This document shows, in pieces, positions 1 through 5,212 of a stretch of DNA of 5,545 nucleotides. Within the stretch, counting starts at the first letter, position 1; each line of letters begins with the position of its first letter. Both the position numbers and the translations under genes were made by a program. This DNA comes from Frankiaceae bacterium (GTDB lineage Bacteria > Actinomycetota > Actinomycetes > Frankiales > Frankiaceae). The DNA lies in assembly GCA_030840885.1 (NCBI GenBank), contig JAVEDQ010000288.1, forward strand, positions 1 through 5,545, given 5' to 3'. The notes under the pieces are model-generated. The model searched no databases, was not told the origin of the DNA, and saw nothing but the letters and a program-made list of their open reading frames with translations.

Positions 1-785
1 ACGCGACGAACATGGCCGCCACCGCCATCGTCGAGGGTGACGAGATCGTGCTCAACGGCCGCAAGTGGTGGAGCACCGGCATCGGCCATCCCGACTGCAA
101 GGTGCTCATCTTCATGGGCCTCACCGAACCCGACGCGCACCGCTACGCCCAGCACTCGATGGTGCTGGTCCCGAAAGACGCACCCGGCGTGACGGTCGAA
201 CGGCTGCTGCCGACGATGGGCCGCTACGACGAGCCGTCGGGTCACGGCGAGGTCAGCTTCACCGACGTGCGACTGCCGCTGTCCGCCGTGATCGCTGGCC
301 CGGGCCGCGCCTTCGAGATCGCCCAGGGTCGGCTCGGCCCCGGCCGCGTCCACCACTGCATGCGGCTGATCGGACTGGCCGAGTACGCCCTCGAGCAGGC
401 CTGCCGCCGCTCGCTGGACCGCGTCGCCTTCGGCAAGCCGATCGCCAACCTCGGCGGCAACCGCGAGCGCATCGCCGACGCCCGCATCGCCATCGACAGC
501 GCCCGGCTGCTGGTGCAGAAGACGGCCTGGCTGCTCGACACCGGCGGCCCGCTGGCGGCGCTGTCGGAGGTCAGTCAGATCAAGGTCCTGGTGCCGAACA
601 TGGCCCAGCGGGTCATCGACATGGCGATGCAGCTCCACGGCGGCGCCGGCATGTCCGACGACACCGCCCTGTCCGGCGCCTGGACGATGGCTCGGTCGCT
701 CCGGCTGGCGGACGGGCCGGACGAGGTCCACCGCGGTGTCGTCGCCCGGCTCGAGCTGAACAAGTACAAGCCGGGGATGCGATGA
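1..785 (+). CDS. Acyl-CoA dehydrogenase (FadE-like, ACAD10/11-type), C-terminal part; 5' end outside window
   Basis: FAD-dependent enzyme that introduces an alpha-beta double bond into an acyl-CoA, or acts on a related hydroxyacyl-CoA. The frame is open from base 3 and already reads ATN before the Met at 12, so that Met is internal and the true start lies upstream. About 260 residues are visible of an expected roughly 400. Seen in order: the middle beta domain with NGRKWWSTG and a following Cys-Lys, typical of flavin-contacting segments; then the C-terminal helical domain with RVHHCMRLIG, RVAFGKPI, and MQLHGGAGMSDD (the QxxGGxG-type motif). Near the end, ADGPDEVH occupies the catalytic loop. 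Its Asp (codon 711-713) aligns with the catalytic Glu of medium-chain dehydrogenases, and from memory this form is usual for the ACAD10/11 subgroup. The stop overlaps the next gene by ATGA, implying coupled translation. The family is secure; the substrate is inferred. Confidence 0.93.
   Translation, partial: ATNMAATAIVEGDEIVLNGRKWWSTGIGHPDCKVLIFMGLTEPDAHRYAQHSMVLVPKDAPGVTVERLLPTMGRYDEPSGHGEVSFTDVRLPLSAVIAGPGRAFEIAQGRLGPGRVHHCMRLIGLAEYALEQACRRSLDRVAFGKPIANLGGNRERIADARIAIDSARLLVQKTAWLLDTGGPLAALSEVSQIKVLVPNMAQRVIDMAMQLHGGAGMSDDTALSGAWTMARSLRLADGPDEVHRGVVARLELNKYKPGMR
782..785 (+). other. ATGA stop/start overlap coupling dehydrogenase and kinase genes
   Basis: The kinase ATG (782-784) shares two bases with the dehydrogenase TGA (783-785). 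Such overlaps usually mean translational coupling and balanced expression from one mRNA. The only SD-like sequence is GGGGA at 773-777, four bases before the ATG. Confidence 0.85.
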
Positions 786-1864
786 CGGCCACCAGCCAGG
801 GCGCGCCACTCGACGAGCCCAAGGACGTCCGCGCCGACGACGCCATCGACGCCGCCGCCGTCGGCCGTTGGCTCGAGGCCCAGGTGCCGGGCCTGTCCGG
901 GACCCCGGCCGTTCGGCAGTACTCCGGCGGCGCCAGCAACCTCACCTACCTGCTGCGCTACCCCGACCGCGATCTCATCCTCCGCCGCCCACCGGCCGGC
1001 ACGAAGGCGAAGTCCGCCCACGACATGCGGCGCGAGTTCCGCATCCAGTCGATGCTCGCGCCCGCCTTCCCCTACGTGCCGGAGATGGTCGCGTTCTGCG
1101 ACGACCCCGAGGTGCTGGGGGTCGCCGGGGGTGCCGACTTCTACGTCATGGAGCGCCTGGCCGGGACGATCCTGCGTGGGCGGCTCCCCGAGGGCATGTC
1201 GCTACCGCCGGAGCAGGCGACGGCCCTGTGCCACGCCATGGTCGACCGTCTCGTCGAACTGCACGCCGTGGACGCCGCCGCCACCGGGCTCGACGAGTTC
1301 GGCCGCGGCAGCGGGTACGTCGCGCGGCAGGTGACGGGCTGGTCGGAGCGCTATCGCGCGGCCAAGACCTGGAACGTCCCGAGCTACGGCAAGGTCATCG
1401 CCTGGCTGGAGGCGAACCAGCCCGCCGACGTCGGCAGCTGCCTGGTCCACAACGACTTCCGTCTCGACAACCTGGTGCTCGACACCGCCGACCCGAGCCA
1501 CATCCTCGGTGTCCTCGACTGGGAGATGGCGACCCTCGGCGACCCGCTGATGGATCTGGGCTGCGCCCTCGCCTACTGGGTCCAGGCGGACGACGACCGC
1601 CTCATGGGCCTGCTGCGCCGGCAGCCGACGCACCTGCCCGGGATGCTCACCCGGCAGCAGATCGTCGACGCCTACTGCGCCGGAAGCGGTCGGACCGTCG
1701 AGGACTGGACCTTCTACGAGGTGTTCGGGCTGTTCCGGCTGGCGGTGATCGTGCAGCAGATCTACTTCCGCTATCACCACAAGCAGACCCGCAACCCGGC
1801 CTTCAAGAACTTCTGGATCGCCGTGAACTACCTCGACCGCCGCTGCCGTCGACTCATCCGCTGA
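782..1864 (+). CDS. APH-fold phosphotransferase (ACAD10/11 kinase-like; LvaA-like)
   Basis: A 360-residue cytoplasmic kinase of the aminoglycoside/choline phosphotransferase superfamily. The start is ATG 782, overlapping the dehydrogenase stop, with a weak GGGGA at 773-777. The open frame continues upstream to 65, but only as a shadow of the dehydrogenase. Visible motifs: a nucleotide-binding loop YSGGASN (residues 47-53); LILRRPPAG (65-73), with Arg where many kinases carry the ATP-contacting Lys; a helix-C Glu (E85) in MRREFRI; the catalytic loop HNDFRLDN (223-230) with D225 as likely base and N230; and VLDWEMATLGDP (from 244) with metal-binding D246. Relatives are fused to the dehydrogenase in animal ACAD10/ACAD11. 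In the Pseudomonas levulinate pathway an LvaA-type kinase works with an LvaC-type dehydrogenase. By analogy it may phosphorylate the hydroxyl of a 4-hydroxyacyl-CoA for the neighbouring enzyme. It is unlikely to be an antibiotic-resistance gene. Mycobacterial relatives are sometimes labelled FadE36, a misleading name. Confidence 0.9.
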   Translation: MTATSQGAPLDEPKDVRADDAIDAAAVGRWLEAQVPGLSGTPAVRQYSGGASNLTYLLRYPDRDLILRRPPAGTKAKSAHDMRREFRIQSMLAPAFPYVPEMVAFCDDPEVLGVAGGADFYVMERLAGTILRGRLPEGMSLPPEQATALCHAMVDRLVELHAVDAAATGLDEFGRGSGYVARQVTGWSERYRAAKTWNVPSYGKVIAWLEANQPADVGSCLVHNDFRLDNLVLDTADPSHILGVLDWEMATLGDPLMDLGCALAYWVQADDDRLMGLLRRQPTHLPGMLTRQQIVDAYCAGSGRTVEDWTFYEVFGLFRLAVIVQQIYFRYHHKQTRNPAFKNFWIAVNYLDRRCRRLIR

Positions 1865-1887
1865 CGCCTCGCGCACCAGTCACAACC

Positions 1888-1903
1888 CGCCGGCGATCCG
1901 GCG
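1888..1903 (+). terminator. Short GC hairpin after the ACAD-kinase operon, possible weak terminator
   Basis: CGCCGG (1888-1893) and CCGGCG (1898-1903) form a perfect 6-bp stem with a 4-base CGAT loop, 24 bases after the kinase stop. Only two T residues follow, so it is not a classical intrinsic terminator. GC-rich actinobacteria often have such T-poor hairpins after operons. It could instead be a chance GC pairing. Confidence 0.35.
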
Positions 1904-1921
1904 TTCAGGTCGAGCCGAAAG

Positions 1922-1946
1922 CGGACGACAACCGCTAGGTCGTCCG
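1922..1946. repeat. 8-bp perfect inverted repeat just upstream of the GGDEF-EAL gene
   Basis: CGGACGAC (1922-1929) and GTCGTCCG (1939-1946) are exact reverse complements around a 9-base spacer. The right arm ends on the first G of the GGAGG ribosome-binding site of the downstream gene. It could be an operator for a dimeric repressor, an mRNA hairpin limiting ribosome access, or part of the terminator of the upstream operon. The structure is seen directly; the role is not known. Confidence 0.5.
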
Positions 1947-1950
1947 GAGG
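1946..1950 (+). promoter_or_regulatory. Ribosome-binding site (GGAGG) for the GGDEF-EAL gene
   Basis: GGAGG lies 12 bases before the GTG at 1963, a slightly long spacing. The alternative ATG at 1993 has GGAGAGG at 1984-1990, which ends only two bases before it. An in-frame TAG at 1936 limits how far upstream the start can be. Confidence 0.5.
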
Positions 1951-1962
1951 TGGTCGGCCGGC

Positions 1963-4335
1963 GTGAGCCGATACGGGACGTTCGGAGAGGCGATGCGCGA
2001 AAGGCTCCGACGAGCCAGCCGGCGCCCGGCGAGCATGGCCGCTGCCGGGCTGCTGGTCCTGTGCGCCGTCTTCGTGTACTCGGTCCTGCCCGGTGTCCGC
2101 GCGCCCGGTGAGTCGATCGGGTGGCTCGACAACGGGGTCGCGAACGTCGTGCAGGTGGGCAGCGCTCTGCTGTGTCTGGGCACCGGCTGGCGACGTCGGC
2201 AGTGGGCGTGGTCCATGGCCGGGATCGGGCTCTGCCTCTGGGTCGTCGGCGATCTGTACTGGCAGTTCGCACTCGCCGACCGCGACCCGATCCCCTACCC
2301 GTCATTGGCCGACGCGCTCTACCTCGGGTTTTACCCCTGCGCCTACGTCGCGGTCGTCCTGCTGCTGCGGCAGCGCCTCGTCCGCTTCCGGGCGAGCATG
2401 TGGCTCGACGGCGCCATTGGTGCATTGGGCACCGCCGCCCTTGTCGCGGCGCTCGCCTTCGGCAGCATCCTCTCGTCGACCGACGGCAGCCCGGCCGTCA
2501 TCGCCACGAACCTCGCCTACCCGATCGGCGACGTGCTGCTGCTGAGCCTCGTCGTCGGCGCCTTCGGACTGCTCGGCCTGCGTCCCGGTCTGCGGTGGTG
2601 GTTGCTCGGCGCCGGCTTCGGATGCTTCGCCGTCGCCGACACCGTCTACCTCTGGCAGACCGCACGCGACACCTACACCCTCGGCACGCTCGTGGACGCC
2701 GGCTGGGCCGTCGGCCTGCTGCTCATCGCCCTCGCCAGCCGCGCTCCGGAGAGCCGCACCCTGCGCGAGCGCGAGGTGCGCGGCTGGACGGTGATGGTCG
2801 TCCCTGCGCTGTTCGCACTGACCAGCCTCGGCATCCTCGCCTGGGACTCCGGGACGACGGTGCCCGACCCGGCGGTCTGGCTGGGTGCAGCCACCGTGGC
2901 CGTCGGTATCGCGCGGGTGGTGCTGACCTTCGGTGAGGTGAATGCGCTGGCCGAGTCGCGCCGGCAGGCCCGCAGCGACGACCTGACCGGGCTGATGAAC
3001 CGGCGCGGCTTCCACGAGCACGCCCGGCGCCTGATCGATCGCGCGCCGACAGCCGGCGACGCCGGCGAGCACCCCTTCGCCCTCGTCCTGCTCGACCTCG
3101 ACCGGTTCAAAGAGGTCAACGACTCGCTCGGGCACTTGGCCGGTGACCAGCTGCTCGTGCACGTCGCCGAGCGGTTGGCCGACGTGCTGTCGGCACCCCA
3201 GGATGTGCTCGCCCGGCTAGGCGGCGACGAGTTCGCCGTGCTCCTCGACGGGGCGGACGCCGAGGCCGCCCTCATGGCCTCGCGACGGTTCGCCGGTGCC
3301 CTCGAGGTCCCGGTCGAGATCGACGGCGTCCGGCTCCGGGCCGACGCCAGCATCGGGATCGCCCTGTATCCGGACCACGGCACCGAGCTCGACGTCCTGC
3401 TCGAGCACGCCGACATCGCGATGTACGCGGCCAAGTCCACCCCGACGACTGCGTCCGCCGCCGTCTACACCTGGGACCAGGACCTGGCTGCCCGCAACCG
3501 GGTCGACGTCCTGGAGCAGCTCCGTCACGCGCTCACCGTCGACGGCGAACTGGTCGTGCACTACCAACCGAAGGTCGACCTGCACACCGACCGCGTCGAG
3601 GGTGTCGAGGCACTGGTCCGCTGGCAGCACCCGGAGCGCGGGCTGCTCCAACCCGACGCGTTCCTGCCCCTGGTCGAGGAATCCGGCCTGGTCCAGCAGT
3701 TGACGGTGCACGTGCTCGGTCTCGCCCTGCGCCAGGCCCAGCAGTGGCGAGAGAGCGGGCTCGACCTGACCGTCGCCGTGAACCTTTCCGCAGCCTCGGT
3801 GGTCGACCCCGGGCTGCCCGAGCTGGTAGGGCAGCTGCTCGGCATCACCGGGTTGCCGTCCTCGTCACTCGTCCTCGAGATGACGGAGGAGGTTCTGCTC
3901 AGTGACCGCGAGCGGACCCGCGCGGTACTGGCCGATCTTCGCGACCGCGGCATGCGGGTGGCGATCGATGCCTACGGCACCGGTCACAGTTCGCTCGCCG
4001 CACTGCAGGAGCTGCCGGTCGACGAGCTCAAGCTCGACGCCTCGTTCGTGCACGGGATGGACGACGACCTGCGCGCGCCGGCCGTGGTCGCGGCAACCGT
4101 CGCGCTGGCTCACGCGCTCGGGTTGCGGCTGGTTGCCGAAGGCGTCGAGACTGCGGCGGCCGAGGCCTCGCTGAGGGCCATGGGTTGCGATGCAGCGCAG
4201 GGCTTCCACTTCAGCTCAGCACTCCCCGCCGAGGAGCTGACGCTGTGGCTGGACATCTGGACGGCCGGACTGGCCGGACCCGTCGATGCCGTGCCCGGCC
4301 TCCGCAGCGTCGGCCGGGCGGTCGCCGGGTCCTGA
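1963..4335 (+). CDS. Membrane-bound bifunctional GGDEF-EAL c-di-GMP cyclase/phosphodiesterase
   Basis: Makes and/or degrades the second messenger c-di-GMP at the inner face of the membrane. 790 residues from GTG 1963; ATG 1993 (residue 11) is also possible. Residues about 25-326 form roughly ten hydrophobic helices, separated by short loops rich in Asp, Tyr and Trp (GDLYWQF, SLADALYLGFYP, AYPIGD, ADTVYLW, DAGWAVG). This is probably a sensory region, and I cannot name its domain. The GGDEF domain spans about 335-495: DDLTGLMNRRGF (339 on), LDLDRFKEVND (377-387) and RLGGDEF with GGDEF at 420-424, all canonical. The inhibitory RxxD is absent (A411 instead of Arg; D414 kept). The EAL domain spans about 510-770: EALVRW (E549), N607 in VNLSA, E639 in EMTEE, D669 followed by A670 in IDAYGTG, K690, E726 and Q746. 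All expected residues are present except the second Asp of the DD pair, replaced by A670. Synthesis is therefore well supported, while hydrolysis may be weakened. It has its own upstream gap, so it probably forms its own transcription unit. Confidence 0.93.
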   Translation: MSRYGTFGEAMRERLRRASRRPASMAAAGLLVLCAVFVYSVLPGVRAPGESIGWLDNGVANVVQVGSALLCLGTGWRRRQWAWSMAGIGLCLWVVGDLYWQFALADRDPIPYPSLADALYLGFYPCAYVAVVLLLRQRLVRFRASMWLDGAIGALGTAALVAALAFGSILSSTDGSPAVIATNLAYPIGDVLLLSLVVGAFGLLGLRPGLRWWLLGAGFGCFAVADTVYLWQTARDTYTLGTLVDAGWAVGLLLIALASRAPESRTLREREVRGWTVMVVPALFALTSLGILAWDSGTTVPDPAVWLGAATVAVGIARVVLTFGEVNALAESRRQARSDDLTGLMNRRGFHEHARRLIDRAPTAGDAGEHPFALVLLDLDRFKEVNDSLGHLAGDQLLVHVAERLADVLSAPQDVLARLGGDEFAVLLDGADAEAALMASRRFAGALEVPVEIDGVRLRADASIGIALYPDHGTELDVLLEHADIAMYAAKSTPTTASAAVYTWDQDLAARNRVDVLEQLRHALTVDGELVVHYQPKVDLHTDRVEGVEALVRWQHPERGLLQPDAFLPLVEESGLVQQLTVHVLGLALRQAQQWRESGLDLTVAVNLSAASVVDPGLPELVGQLLGITGLPSSSLVLEMTEEVLLSDRERTRAVLADLRDRGMRVAIDAYGTGHSSLAALQELPVDELKLDASFVHGMDDDLRAPAVVAATVALAHALGLRLVAEGVETAAAEASLRAMGCDAAQGFHFSSALPAEELTLWLDIWTAGLAGPVDAVPGLRSVGRAVAGS

Positions 4336-4364
4336 CGCCACTGATCGGGCGTCTCGGCGTCAGG
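4331..4364. terminator. Bidirectional terminator-like inverted repeat between convergent genes
   Basis: CCTGACGCC (4331-4339) and GGCGTCAGG (4356-4364) are a perfect 9-bp inverted repeat with a 16-base spacer. The left arm contains the GGDEF-EAL stop (TGA, 4333-4335). The right arm contains the complement of the L,D-transpeptidase stop (4360-4362). A competing 6-bp pairing exists between GACGCC (4334-4339) and GGCGTC (4348-4353). No T-tract follows on either strand. The position between two converging genes fits shared 3'-end formation, but function is inferred. Confidence 0.55.
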
Positions 4365-5085
4365 CCAGGATGCGCACCGGCGTGCCCAGCGGCAGGATCT
4401 TCGCGAGCGCGGTGATGTCGGCGTTGTTCAGCCGGATGCAGCCGTGGCTGACGTCCTTGCCGATCGACGACGGATCGTTCGTGCCGTGCAGACCGATGAC
4501 GCCGTCGCCGCCGGCGAAGTCGGTGAGCACCTGCGAGAACCCGTTCAGCCCGTAGGCGTAGGGGCCGTAGGCGCCGTTGGGCTGCGTGGTCTTGATCAGG
4601 ACGCGGAGGTAGTAGGTGCCGCCCGGCGTCGGCGTCTCGGTCTTACCGACGCCGATCGGGTAGGTCTGCTGGACCTCGCCGTCCTTGAACAGCCGGAGCT
4701 CGTGTGCCTTGAGCGCGATGTCGAGCCGGTAGGGCGTCGGCTTCAGCAACACCTGCTCCTGCTTCACCCAGCCCGAGCTGCCGTTGGGCCGGACCGGCAA
4801 CGCCACCTTGACCCACGAGTCGATCTGGTCCAGCACGAGGAACGTCAGCGGCTGGCCGTAGGAGTCAGGGTTCTTGAGCGTCTGCTGAGTCTTCGTCGAG
4901 TTCGGTGCGTCGTAGATCGGTACTTTGGGTACCAGGGCCGTGGCGACGAACGCCGGCCCTTCCGCCTGTGCGGGAGGGGCGGACGAGTCCCCACATCCCG
5001 CGACCAGCGTGGACCCCAGGAGGAAAGTCAGGATGACGATGAACAAGCTGCGCCGCGACACGCGGGCGGAGAACTTGCCGGACAT
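4360..5085 (-). CDS. L,D-transpeptidase lipoprotein (YkuD domain)
   Basis: Predicted to make 3-3 peptidoglycan cross-links on the outer side of the cytoplasmic membrane. 241 residues from ATG 5085. The N-terminus has basic residues (K4, R8, R11, R12), a hydrophobic stretch at 14-28 and a lipobox LVAGC with lipidated C31. Residues about 46-114 resemble an SH3-like domain ending in SGWV, probably wall-binding. Residues about 119-241 are the YkuD catalytic domain, with H200 in LHGTND and SHGCIRLN carrying H214 and nucleophile C216. All catalytic signatures are intact. The frame is open upstream to 5526, but that part is antisense to a repeat gene and would bury the signal peptide, so it is excluded. 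ATG 5136 is a possible alternative start adding 17 residues. No Shine-Dalgarno precedes 5085. A TACCAT at 5098-5093 on this strand could be a -10 box giving a nearly leaderless mRNA. It converges with the c-di-GMP gene and diverges from the secreted repeat protein. Confidence 0.92.
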   Translation of the reverse strand: MSGKFSARVSRRSLFIVILTFLLGSTLVAGCGDSSAPPAQAEGPAFVATALVPKVPIYDAPNSTKTQQTLKNPDSYGQPLTFLVLDQIDSWVKVALPVRPNGSSGWVKQEQVLLKPTPYRLDIALKAHELRLFKDGEVQQTYPIGVGKTETPTPGGTYYLRVLIKTTQPNGAYGPYAYGLNGFSQVLTDFAGGDGVIGLHGTNDPSSIGKDVSHGCIRLNNADITALAKILPLGTPVRILA

Positions 5086-5092
5086 GCATCGA

Positions 5093-5098
5093 ATGGTA
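5093..5098 (-). promoter_or_regulatory. Possible -10 element for the L,D-transpeptidase gene
   Basis: On the minus strand TACCAT fits the actinobacterial TANNNT -10 consensus and lies 7 bases before the ATG at 5085. This would place transcription start at or next to the start codon, which would explain the absence of a ribosome-binding site. No convincing -35 is seen at the right distance; a TTGAAC at 5129-5124 is about 25 bases away, too far. Weak evidence only. Confidence 0.25.
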
Positions 5099-5130
5099 GC
5101 CGTCACCACACCGGCGCCTCGTCGTTCAAG

Positions 5131-5140
5131 GAGCATGCTC
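5131..5140. repeat. Perfect 10-bp palindrome GAGCATGCTC over the start codon
   Basis: The palindrome contains the ATG of the secreted repeat protein (5135-5137) on the plus strand and, on the minus strand, an ATG (5136-5134) in frame with the L,D-transpeptidase. It lies in the 49-bp space between the two divergent genes. It could be a regulatory site or simply chance. Confidence 0.5.
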
Positions 5141-5212
5141 CGCGCTCGCCTCCCCCTCGCCGTTGCGCTGCTCGCAGCGACTCTCGTTGTCCCCGCCACC
5201 GCCGCCTCGGCC
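5135..5212 (+). other. Signal peptide of the secreted repeat protein
   Basis: A 26-residue n-h-c pattern: MLRAR, then an Ala/Leu/Val core, then ATAASA before Gln27. There is no lipobox Cys, so signal peptidase I cleavage after Ala26 is predicted. Confidence 0.75.

Noticed and set aside
65..781. Upstream extension of the kinase frame (Arg/Pro-rich)
   Set aside because: It is the shadow of the dehydrogenase gene in another frame. The kinase domain starts after ATG 782 and the ATGA overlap is a natural start.
12..785. Start of the acyl-CoA dehydrogenase at ATG 12
   Set aside because: The frame continues upstream as ATN, matching the conserved segment before this point, and the N-terminal helical domain is missing. 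The gene is cut by the window edge.
782..1864. Aminoglycoside resistance gene
   Set aside because: The APH fold is shared, but the operon with an acyl-CoA dehydrogenase and the LRRPPAG and DWEMATLGDP motifs fit the ACAD10/11 kinase group.
1202..1876. Minus-strand open frame of 224 codons antisense to the kinase
   Set aside because: Low-complexity Val/Glu/Gly/Arg composition typical of antisense frames in GC-rich DNA, no motif, and the plus strand has clear kinase motifs.
2302..3440. Long minus-strand frames opposite the GGDEF gene
   Set aside because: No recognisable domain; they mirror the codon bias of the GGDEF-EAL gene, which has all signature motifs.
5124..5129. TTGAAC on the minus strand as a -35 box for the transpeptidase gene
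   Set aside because: The distance to the TACCAT candidate -10 is about 25 bases, well above the usual 16-19.
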